A program made the translations under genes and the position numbers. A DNA stretch of 64,000 bases from Apis mellifera (taxonomy: Eukaryota; Arthropoda; Insecta; Hymenoptera; Apidae): positions 6,499,406-6,563,405 of the forward strand of contig NC_037645.1 in the NCBI RefSeq assembly GCF_003254395.2, written 5' to 3'. Under the pieces are notes generated by a model, which was not told where the DNA came from, did no database searches, and was given only the letters and a program-made list of their open reading frames with translations. This document shows positions 13,384 to 24,725 of this stretch, piece by piece (the first letter of the stretch is position 1; each line of letters opens with the position of its first letter).

Positions 13384-16300
13384 GTACTAAAATAGATGAA
13401 TGAAATTCTATGCCACATTTGAAAAGTTAATCTAATTTTCTTAAATTAATCTTAAATTCTTTATCCATTTATAAATCTTAAATAATTTTTTATTTATTTT
13501 GCATTTTCATTTTTCTATATCTAATACTCTATCAATTCAAATGAAAAATAAAGCTTTTTAATGATTTTTTAATTGATATTTTCATTTCCAGAACAAAATC
13601 AAAAGAATCTAGCTAACAATCTCTGCTAGGTTATTCCATTTGAATCGATAAAAGAGAAGCTAGACTATGCATATATCGACTGCACGTGCATACACAAAGA
13701 AATAATCTCTAGGTGCTAGCAACAGCGCCGACACTACGGGTCCTTATCGCGACCGAGACTCGTTCGCATGGCTGTCAAGGGGACCGCCCGCTCGAGTCTC
13801 GGTCACCCGCAGTCAATTTTAAAGTGTGCCCATGTGTAGCGTGTGTAAATGTGTGTAGCTATGCTGTGTGGATCAGGATAACTACTAACGCTTAACGTTG
13901 CCTATACATACTTGCTATTCTTTCGTGGTTACGATAAAGCAGGGCAAAACTAATGTCGATTTTGTTCATAGTTGGCCAGCCTGATCGATTTTCTCCTGAT
14001 TAAAAATATTTCTTCAGATTGATATATACTTTTTATCTAATTTTTTATCTATAGTTTTACTTTTATAATAAAAATAAGATTCTTTATATATTAATTTTCT
14101 TTAATAATATAGAAGAATATATTTTTATATAGTTATGCTGTAAAAACATTAATAGTTCATTCATAAGCAAATGCTAACGGTTCTTGACTTTCACTTGAGA
14201 AAAAAAACTACTAAATATTGAGGTTCTCGATCTTGGAAATTAAAAATTTTATGTCTTATATTCAAATAATTTATATTTGTGTTTTAGTTTTAGTTTTAGA
14301 AAAACAATAATCTGAAAATGCACATGAATATCGTTTTTTTTGGTTTGAAAAATAAAAGATGAAATTGATCATAAATGTATGAATATTAAAATGTAAAATG
14401 TTATTCTGTAAAACAAAAACTTTATTAAATAGATTGAAGATTTGATAGACAATTCTGGTAATGTTTAATTGAAAAAAAAGTTTTATTGATTGATTATAAA
14501 AATTCTGTGAAACAATAAAATTTCTTTAATGTTTTCGCAATTTTCAGAATTGTAATTTATTTTCAAAAAAATGTATCTAAAAATAACATTTATAAATAAC
14601 ATAAATAATACTTACATAAATAACATAAATAACAAATTTTGAATTTGAAATATTACTTTTAGTGATTTCATTAGTCATTGCTAAAAATTTTGTTAATAAA
14701 TAAGGATCGCAATAATTAATCATATTATCAAAAAAATTCGAATTATTTTGACAGATTAAAGAAAATAATATTTTTTTTTTTCTAATAATCAAAGAATTAT
14801 ATAAGATCATCATTTATTTTTTATTTATAAATAGTTTAATTTTAATAAATTTAATAAATAACAAGACATTTTTAATGATCTTAGAAAATGATTTTAGAGA
14901 TTAAAAAATAAATTCTGCTTTATTAAATTCTAAATATTGTGCAAAAATTCTGAATACATGTTTTGGAGAAACATAAAGTGAGATTTTGATTATATATGTT
15001 TCAATATATTATATTAAAAAAAAACGAATTCATATAATTAAGATAAAAATAATCATTTCAATTAGTATAATAAAATTATTAAGTTGATATATATATTTTA
15101 ATTTGTTCAATAATATATTATTTTTAATATTATTTTATATTACTATTTTTTAGACTTTTAACAAAAGTCTATTTGCATATACATTCAATTGGAAATGTCT
15201 GTATATATTAATGCAAATTATTCATATTTTCTTTAACATTTTTGCTATTATTTTCAATTGATATTATAAATTGTAAACATTCCTCGTGTAATTATGCCCT
15301 TATTACTATTTGAAGTTCTTTTTTTAAAGCATACTTTACCTTGCTATATTACTTAGCGTGCCCTACCGAGACAGCATGGTGGGGAAGATTTATGGATGGG
15401 GGAAAACTCGAATACGACTCGTAAGTTTCCGATTGATAGCAGGTTGTGTCTTAAGCGTGGCGCCACTAGCTTCCTTGACGTTGTTGCAATATTCATGATT
15501 TTATGATAACTATAGCAAAGATTCTTTGTTTTATATTAATTGTCATGAAATACATAAGAATCTTTAGATTAATAAATCAATTCTTTACAATTAAAATATA
15601 AGATTCAATAATTATTATTTTATTAAAAAAAAGTTGTAAAGAAGTTTTAAAAAATAAAAATGAATATTTTTATAGAAATTAATTGAATATATTATGATTA
15701 TTAATGAGTGAATTACGGAATTATTAATATACTTTGACCTATTTTATTTAATTATTTTCCAATTAATGGAAATTTGGATAAAAAAAGAAGTATTATGTAA
15801 TTGAAATGGTATTGAAGGTCCATTCATAGAAACTGAGATTCTCTGTAAACGGAGCACAAGCAAATTGAATTACCAAATATACGATGACCGTCAGTGAAAG
15901 GAAGTCCGTTAGGTGTATCGAGGGATGCCTATCTGTGTCGTCTAGGGTCTGAGCCGCGGTTCGCGAGGTTTCCCCTCTTCTGCAGGTCTTCTCGCGTTTC
16001 CATCTCTTGTCGTCGTCTTATCGATTCAATTTCATCTTTTATTTGAATAAATATACCGATTCTATAAAAAAAAAAATTATCGAGTTATTATTTAGAGTAA
16101 CTAAACATATTAGGATCTAATTTAAATATATCAAATTCTATTTGATTTTCCAAAAATTAAGTTTATATAAGAACATATAATGACTTAAAAAAGTCAATAT
16201 TTTTAAAGAAGTGATATATGTATATATTAAAATTTTGATCTTCCATATAATGTAGTTTTCTTAATTTTTAAATTTGATTTTAAAGTTGATTGATTACATA

Positions 16301-18748
16301 AATGGAAGAATACAAAAAATGATTTCAGATTCGGATGCAGGACCAAAAAGTTATTCGAATGAAATTTGTTAATTTATACGGCTTCCTTTAGTTCTCTCTG
16401 AGGTTGTTGCCTCTTATTCTGTAAAAATATTTAAACGCCGTTTAACAGTAAAGATTTGATCGAATCATTTTTATGAATAGTCTTGCATAATCATTTCTTT
16501 TTTATTACAAGAAATAATTTGAATATATTATAATAATAAAAATATATAATATATGAAATTAAAAAAATTAAAAAAAATTAGGCTTTGATTAATATAAATA
16601 TTTTCAGGCACAACGACCGGAACAAAGTGTGATGCAAGCGCTAGAGAGTTTAAATGATTCTCAAGTGAACGATTTCCTTTCTGGCAAAGCCCCTTTGAAT
16701 CTTACCATGCGATTGGGGGATCACATGATGTTGATACAATTACAATTATCCACTGTAACTCCGGCCTCACCAACAGCCAATCAGACAACTAATAATACAA
16801 CCGGATTAACTATCGGTGGAAATAGTTCCAATGGATCTAACTTATCAACCAACCATGTTTCAACTTCTTTGCAAAGTAGACGATCTACTGTCTTGGCTGC
16901 ACGTTCTACTAATAATACTGCGAAATTACAAAGTGGTACTGCAGCTGCGAGGACATCTTCTTTGATAAGCAGTTTGGCTTCAGCATTACATGCAGCAGCC
17001 AGTTGTAGTACCAGTCTCTCGACAGCTACTACTACAACCAATCCAGTTTGTTCGAGTCGCGCTACAACTGTTTCTTCCATTTCGTCGTCGTCCTCGTACT
17101 CGCCAATTAGTCCTCCACATTCGTCTCTTTGCGCTAATCAACCACCATCCGCTCGAAATAGTAGCAGCCATGGTTCAATGTCGTCTAATGGAAATTCTAA
17201 TGCCTGTCAATCTTGCCTTTTATATCACCATCATCATCATCATCATCATAGTCATCATCATCACCATCACCATCATCATCACCATCATCACTCAAGAAAT
17301 AAACCTATCAGTTTATCCAGTAGCAATCAATCTCTTTCATCCTCTATGGACCATTTGCAACAATCTACCTCTACAGGACACGGATGTATAGAATCAATAT
17401 CCTATGATATGACCCCGCCGAGAAAAAAACTCTGTCCTGCTCATCATCATGGTCAACAATCTAATGAAGAAGACTCCTCCAGAAGTAATATAGTGGATGG
17501 CGACATCAATCCCCAAAGTCCTACTTCTTCATTAACTGAACAAAATTCGAAGGCTGCAACTTTAGACACCAGGGCGCTAGCTGAAGCTTCTCGTAACTTG
17601 ACGCAGAAACTGAAGCAACTCTCCTCTGAGGTACTCACCTCACGGGTCGACCTCGCAGAGGTATACATTGTTACCGATGCCAGTTCCCCCTGTGTTACCA
17701 CTATTTCATATATACCTTAGAATGTGTGTTTATTAAGATCCTAAGAGACAGAAATTGTGAAATATTTTTATGATTTTCATAATAGAATTATATTTTAATG
17801 ATTCATTATAAAAGATATTATAAAAAGAATTTATTAAAGAATCTCTTAGGTTCTTAAATGTATTTTTCTTTTATTTTGTCCTCTCTCTTTGATTGTATGA
17901 TTTTTTTTATAATTAAATGCATGCAATATAAAATAAAAAAAATATGTAAAATAAATTAATATATATTAATAATATTTAATACATATATATATATTATGAA
18001 ATTAATATAAACATTTTTTTATAAATTTTATAAATCTTAATATAATCGTATAAAATTTTTTAAACATAGGAAAATGCGAGACGCAGACAAGGTGCAATAA
18101 TAGAGAGTATGCATCATCATGGGAAAGGTGTATATTCTGGTACATTTAGTGGGACTTTGAATCCAGCTCTTCAGGATAGACATGGACGTCCTAAACGAGA
18201 TATAAGTACCATTATTCACATTCTTAATGATTTGTTATGTGCTACACCAGCTGCCACTGCAGGTCATTATAGGCATCATCATAGGCATACTAGCAATCGT
18301 CAACAGTCATCAACCTCTCCGTCCTCAACTGGACTGACAACTAATGTGAATGGTGCCTCTACATCTATTGTTGGTTGTCACAATTCCTCTAATCCTGGTT
18401 ATTCTACTGGTATTTAATCTAAAAAATATAGCTTAAACAAATCTAAAATTATATCAGAAAAATAGAATCATAATTTAATTATTTATCATTATAGAAGAAT
18501 TATCGAAAGAAAATGAAGCAACTAAAGGAAAAATGAGACGTCTACGATTAGTAATGGAACAACGACGTGCTAGAAGAAAAGCTAGAAGACAAGCTGGGGC
18601 AGCACCATATACTACACAATGGGCGGCGGTAACACCAGATCCAGATCCAAACCATGATCCAAACACATCAAGTACCACTGCAAATGCAACAGAACCTCAA
18701 AACGAGCCAGACTTGCAACCTTGTAGTCCTGAACCAGTTGTAGCTTGA
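9238..18748 (+). CDS. Midnolin (stuxnet-type) proteasome-associated ubiquitin-like protein
   Basis: Midnolin carries nuclear proteins to the proteasome without ubiquitination; the fly homologue stuxnet controls Polycomb stability. Five exons join in phase: 9238-9710, 12830-12917, 16608-17630 (or 17660), 18070-18409, 18495-18748, giving about 725 residues (735 with the longer exon 3). The ubiquitin-like domain is at about 110-187 and is split by intron 1. The first half of the Catch domain opens exon 3 ([20 protein letters not shown], then [11 protein letters not shown]). The second half is in exon 4 ([14 protein letters not shown], then [12 protein letters not shown]). The basic C-terminal helix is in exon 5, and the protein ends in VVA as mammalian midnolin does. 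The linker between the Catch halves is much longer than in vertebrates: Ser/Thr-rich with an uninterrupted-looking His tract near residues 393-415. I chose the ATG at 9238 because the open frame reaches back only to a GTG codon. Introns of 3.1 and 3.7 kb hold GC-rich patches. Confidence 0.93.
9724..9838. repeat. TA/TACA microsatellite in midnolin intron 1
   Basis: About 38 bp of pure TA is followed, after a short spacer, by mixed TA and TACA units. The run begins only about 14 bp after the exon 1 donor (9711), so length variation here lies close to the splice site. Confidence 0.9.
9839..12829 (+). other. Midnolin intron 1 body
   Basis: Mostly AT-rich intron sequence. One GC- and purine-rich patch at about 10,050-10,400 contains GAGA-type runs (gagaaagagagag near 10,160) and stands out from the background. 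The frames inside it, on either strand, have no recognisable domain and no splice context that joins midnolin, so I read it as a possible regulatory element rather than an exon. Confidence 0.4.
13751..13804. repeat. Perfect 12-bp GC-rich inverted repeat
   Basis: Arms GACCGAGACTCG (13751-13762) and CGAGTCTCGGTC (13793-13804) are exact reverse complements separated by 30 nt. The whole element is strongly GC-rich in an AT-rich intron. It could form a stem-loop in RNA or be a palindromic protein-binding site. The stem is shorter than a typical animal microRNA precursor. Confidence 0.85.
15378..15422 (+). other. Possible alternative first coding exon of midnolin
   Basis: An ATG at about 15378 opens a frame reading [15 protein letters not shown] that runs straight into a consensus donor gtaagt in phase 0, the phase needed by midnolin exon 3 at 16608. 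The surrounding DNA is GC-richer than the intron. A protein starting here would lack the ubiquitin-like domain. The sequence alone does not show that this is transcribed. Confidence 0.25.
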
Positions 18749-20532
18749 ACATGTGATTTAACAAAGAGTAGTAATTATATAATGTAAATCCAATTTTTAA
18801 CTAGCGCACTGAAGAGCAAATGGACAGATTCTATCGCTTTTCACAACATATATTTGCTTTTTTACATTGAAAAAAATTCATTTTGAATCAACTATGAACC
18901 ATTAATTTTATTTATATAAAAAAAAAATTAAAAAATTGAAGTTATTTTAATTACATTTAAAAAGATTGGGCATATTATCTTATTCTCAACATATGAAATA
19001 TTGCAATGAAAATGAAGAAATTCTTGTTGAAAATTGTAAGCTATAATTGTATATATATAATATTCTTTTTTTCCATTTTCAGTATTGTATATGATAGATA
19101 CATCTCCAATTCAAATATATATTTAAAATATTTGGATTTTGATTAAAAAAATTCAAAAATTGCAAAAATCATAGCAATATTATCTGACAAAACAATGTGC
19201 AATGTTATGCATGATAGAGAAATTATCAAATAGAAATTTAATAGAAAAGGAAAATTCTCAAAAATAATTAAACTGCATTAAAGAATTGTTTTGTCTATTA
19301 CTCAGGACTTGATCATAGCTGACAATAATTATACTCGATGAATGAATCAATGTAGCCAGCACATAATAAAAAAAAAAATTGACGAATGAAAATGGAAAAG
19401 AAAAAAAGAGTTTAATATAGAACAATTTTGATAGATTTTGAAGAATCAGAAAGGATTCGTCACTTTGATCATTGATTATCACTTCCTGTCGGTATCGATA
19501 TATACTCAAGTTCAGTAGACACAAGTAGATAATTTTACTCGTATATTTCCGCGAATTGCAGGAAAGACTGTTACAAAAGCAATTACATATTTGCTCATGA
19601 TTGAAAACTTCGAAAATTATTATTAGAAAGAAAAAAATTCTTTTTTTTCTTTTTTTCTTTTTTTTTTGTTACAAAAAAATTTTTTTTCTGTAGACTGATT
19701 GAACTGTATCATTAACCTCTATAAATAAAGTGCACTTTGTGATCACTAACATATTCATAAACTTTTATCTATCAATAGAAAGATGAAATAAATCATTTTT
19801 TCTTTATATATTTATTAAGAAATAAAAAATATCTTTGAATAATGATATTCAATCTTCATGCTTAATGTATTATCGATAAAATCTAACCTGCGATACCGAT
19901 CAATCAGTTCATATTTTAATAATCTCATTAGTTCTAATGAGTTTAAAATGGGAATAAATTAGATTTTTAACTTGAGATACTGACTTATAATTTTGATTAT
20001 TTTATTCAAAAATTATAATCATTATAATATTTGACAAGAAAAAAAAAAGAAGAAAGCGGAAATTTGAAGCACGTGAAAAAATGGTCCTATAATTAGAATT
20101 AGATAATCCTATCGTATGGCTTCAAAGCCAAAATTCATTTAAGTTTTATTAGGTACTAAATAATATAATATCTGATAGTGTTCTAAGTTACTTAGGAAAA
20201 AAAAATATTACTATTATTATATTATTATCATTATTACAGCTGCAGTTTTATAAACTGGCTCAATATTGTAACATATGATTATCGAATTTTATCGAATACC
20301 AAAATAAATAAGATTGCTTGCTAAGCTACAAAAAAAAAAGAATGAAGTTCATCTTTAAGTCTTGTTTGAATGTGACATCATCTGTTGTTTGTTATTGTTA
20401 TTATTGTTTATTGCTTGTGTAAAAAAAAAACTGCTGATGCTGTTTCGTTCTACATTTATTATTAATTATTATTAATTTTTAAATTAAGGCATGTTATTTT
20501 GGAAATATTTGTTTCGTTTTAGTTTATAAGAA

Positions 20533-20566
<34 letters not shown>

Positions 20567-23500
20567 TTAAAAAAATATGAAATTGATTAAAGTTATTAAT
20601 TTTTAAATTGTTTATTTAAGTTACGTTTTGAATTATACAATTGTATAAACTTATTATTGAAACTTAAAGCTATGATTATAATGGATTTTCTTGATAAATT
20701 AACATTCTGACGAATAAGTCCGAAATCATCGGATAAATGCAATAGGCGATTACACTGAATACATGTTTTAACAAATTCATTATAATTATAAAAATTCTGA
20801 AACAGCTGACAAAACATTAGTTTGTACATGACATTCATAATGAATATCGATGTTTATTTCTTAAAAAGTCCATTTTTGAAATTTTTACGCTTAAATAAAA
20901 TGAAAAAAAATAAATAAATATATTTGTTTCAAAAATAAGATTCAGAAAATTTCATGCACTATTTAAAGAATTAAAAAACGAACCCAAATCTATAAATAGA
21001 ATATCGATCCATATATTATATTATATATTAAATAGGATTATAAATTCTTTAATCTCTAAGAATCAAATATTTGTCTATGAATTTTTGCAAAAGGAAATTT
21101 GTTTTGTCATGTTAAAAAATATATTTCATTTATTCATAAATTTAAATATTTATATTTTAAAATATAATCTATAACAACTGAAATAATAAGTAGATATTAA
21201 GTTTAAACTGAAATTTAAAATGAAATTAAAAAATTATAATTATGAATTTATATTAGTCAAATGTAATAATTAAAATTAAAAATAATAATTAATAATTAAT
21301 ATAAAATTAAAAAGTAAATGTAAAAAAAATTTTTTTGACATCGAACAATTAGCTACTAAATAATAGCGATATCTTCAAAATTAGGTTTATGTAAATTGTG
21401 TAATGAATTATTAAATCTTAAAATCAATTAAAAAAGAAAAAATTGATCAAAAGATTTCATCACATTTTAATCCAGTCAGATCTTTAATCTTTAATTTATA
21501 CTTGTAGTATTTATACTGTGTAGATATAAAAATCAATTCAATTCAATATTTATATTTATATACATTATATACAATAGTTACATTTATTAAATATTATATT
21601 ATGTAAGATTAAAACTATTAGTTTTGTAAAAATCTGTACATAACAAAATATAAGTGGTAAGTAATGTAATTTATTGTATTTTGGTAAGTATTTTTTCAAT
21701 AACTTTTGTGTTTTTTTTTATAATTTTACAAATAATATTTTTTTTTAATTAATATATTTTGTTTTTTAATTCCAGACAAATTGTTTTTTATTGAAAAAGA
21801 AGTTTTTAAAATATATTAATTTATAAAATTTTTTATTATTTCAATATTATTATTTTATTATATAATAAGAAAGAATACATGATAAATGTTTTTATTATGA
21901 ATTTTTGACTAAATATTTTGATTATTATTACTAGAACGATTAATATTACTAAGAATATTTTAAATCTTTGAATTTGATGTTTTAAATTATAAGTACAACA
22001 TTTCTTAAATAATTTTGAAAAATATATGAATTATAAATATAATTTCTCTTTTTTATTTACAATTACAATAAAAAAATACTTAGTTTTATTCAAAAAATAT
22101 AAAATCTTGACCAGATTAAAATATTTAATAGAAAAATTCATTTTAATTATATTTAATATATATATATTTATTTTTAAAAATCTTGAAAACAAAATATTTA
22201 ATGTAGTTTAGAATAGATAATTTTTTTTTTCAACAAAAGTTTTAGCATTTTATTAATCTTATTTTATTATTTTATATATATATATATATACTATTTTTTA
22301 CTATTATTTTTATTACTATTAAAAGATGTAATATATCCGTTAAAACTATATAGAATCGTATACAAGTATTAGAATCGTATTACAAGTCAAATATTAGATT
22401 AATAATTGCCTTATCATGAATAGTATATTCAATTTAAAAATATACAAATTATTTATTTATTTAATTATTATTATTATTATTATTTTCATTAATTTAATAT
22501 AAACAGAAATAATGAACAGAATTATATTCTTTGAAGAGCAAAATAATATTAAATATACGTTTAAAATTTTAATTGCTAAATGAAGAGAATTTTTTTAAAA
22601 CTGAACAAATTTATCCAAAAAATATAGAAAATATAGTTATAATAATTAAATACTTACTTATTACATATTATTGTACTCTAATATTGTTACATAATATTCT
22701 TACAATCGATATTCTTATATATTATATATATTATTATATATATAATATAATATTATATATATATATTATAAAGTTTTAAATAAAAGCGGATTATTAGCTT
22801 CAAAATGTTATAATAGAATAATATATAATCGGGGAAATTTAATTTCATAAATATTTATAAATTATTTATATATATATATTATAAAATATGAATAAATATG
22901 CATATTAAGTAAATAAATAAATATTGTAATATCCCAATTTTTATAAATAAAATTATTATTGATTTTCATTTCTTGATTAATTTTCTCATCTAAGCTGACA
23001 AAAAATTGTCTTTTTGTAATAGATTTCTTCTTTCAAATTCTATAGTTTAAAAAAAAATTATCAATATTAATTTATTATATAATGTTTTTTATGATTTTAT
23101 TGCAAATTATTAAAATTTGAATATTGAATATATTCTGATAATTTTATGTAGTTGAAAAAACAAAATACAATATATATACATGTAAATGTGTATTCATAAA
23201 AATATTAAAAATTCATAAAATAAAAATTGTCATAAAAATTTTTTTGTTTTAATTGTTACTATGCAACAATTTGTTATATAAATAATAATTTAAAACATAT
23301 CCTATTATCATATAAAAAACTAAAGTTTGTACAATCGATCATTTGCAAGATATATTCTAATGAATTCGTGCGATTTCTAAAAAGAAAAATACATGCAATG
23401 TAACAAGTCGTATAAGAATTCATTTATTTAATCATTTTAACGTATTTATCAGAATATTAATCGTTAAAATCTAACTATAACCTAAAACATTATATTACAA

Positions 23501-24725
23501 CGATTATTATTTTAAAAAAAGAAACAAAATTATTGTTATTTTAATGAATCGAATTGTTACATGCAGAATAGTATTAAAAGAAAAGCATTAAAATTTCAAA
23601 CAAAATATTATTCCATAATAATAATTTCTTTGAAGAAATTTTTAGTATACAATTTCAAGGAATGGAATTACAATGGTATATTTTAATGTGTTACATACGT
23701 ATTCTGTGTTTGAATCCTAATAAATTCTAATTAAAATAATTATTATATATCAATTTTTTTAATAGTATTGCACTTTTGTTCTACAAAATTTTTTTTATCT
23801 AAATATTATTACAAAATTAATTATACTATTATATTTTAAGTAAATTTGTCTTTAAATTTTATTGGTGGCACATATTTTATGTTAGAAATCTTTAATATTT
23901 TTAATAAATCTATCAGTTTTTTTTATTCAATCATAAAAGAGCTTATAAATTATTCAATAAGCATAATTTTTTATATTAATTTTGGCTAGAAATAAATCTT
24001 TTCTTACTTTATATATAAATATATATATAAAATAAGAAAATATTGTATATTTTATAATATTATTAATATTATAAAATATCAATATTATAATATTATCAAT
24101 ATAAAATAATAAAAATAGTACTCTACAATTAATAATAATATACATAGTATGTGCGATATGTATGAAAACTTCAAAATTCATTATGAATTTTTTATTTAAC
24201 ATATGATTTGATTGCTCAATCAAATATTGTCAATAAAAAAAGAGAACTCCAAAATATTTATTAAAATATGCAAAAGATATTCAACAAATTAATTCTATTT
24301 TAATAGTGGACATTTTGGAGTTTGCTTGATAATATATTATGTATCTAGAATAAAAAGATTTTTATAAGATGCTTATATTTTCAATTAATAAAAATTGGAC
24401 GGGATAAAACGCTGAAGTGTTTGTAATTTATGAATAAAAAAAGATTATTTTTAAAATAATCTATAACTTTAAAAAAGAAAAAAATTATAAATATAAGATT
24501 CGCCATACAATTTCGGATTTTATTTTTGTTTATGGCACAATATTAATGCAGTTATGGAGGTTTCATTGAACATCTTACGTTTAAATAGAAAGATATTGTA
24601 TATTTTGGCAGCTTCAATTTAGTTACTTAATTTTTACAGCCAATAATATCGCATATATCCGAACGTATGAATATTAGGAAACAAAAATAGCACCTAAATA
24701 GAGAGCGTAAAGACGCTTTGATTGT
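18749..24725. other. Midnolin 3' UTR and 6-kb AT desert
   Basis: No supported exon or RNA gene. The first 1-2 kb probably contains the midnolin 3' UTR; an AATAAA lies near 19,725, before tgcactttgtg. The remainder is extremely AT-rich with T runs (19,635-19,690) and TA repeats. The last few hundred bases before 24,726 should include the 3' UTR of the minus-strand MIB2 gene. Confidence 0.5.
20536..20563. repeat. TA dinucleotide microsatellite
   Basis: About 28 bp of uninterrupted TA in the non-coding region after midnolin. Confidence 0.9.

Larger units (their letters stand above)
12918..16607 (+). other. Midnolin intron 2 with three GC-rich islands
   Basis: A 3.7-kb AT-rich intron interrupted by GC-rich islands at about 13,620-13,960, 15,350-15,480 and 15,830-16,020. 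The first holds a perfect GC-rich inverted repeat. The second holds a short open frame ending in a consensus donor (see 15,378-15,422). These patches look selected or young, but nothing shows their function directly. Confidence 0.5.

Noticed and set aside
16781..17391. Overlapping long frames on both strands in midnolin exon 3
   Set aside because: They are shadows of the Ser/His-rich coding frame. Only the plus frame from 16608 has conserved midnolin motifs.
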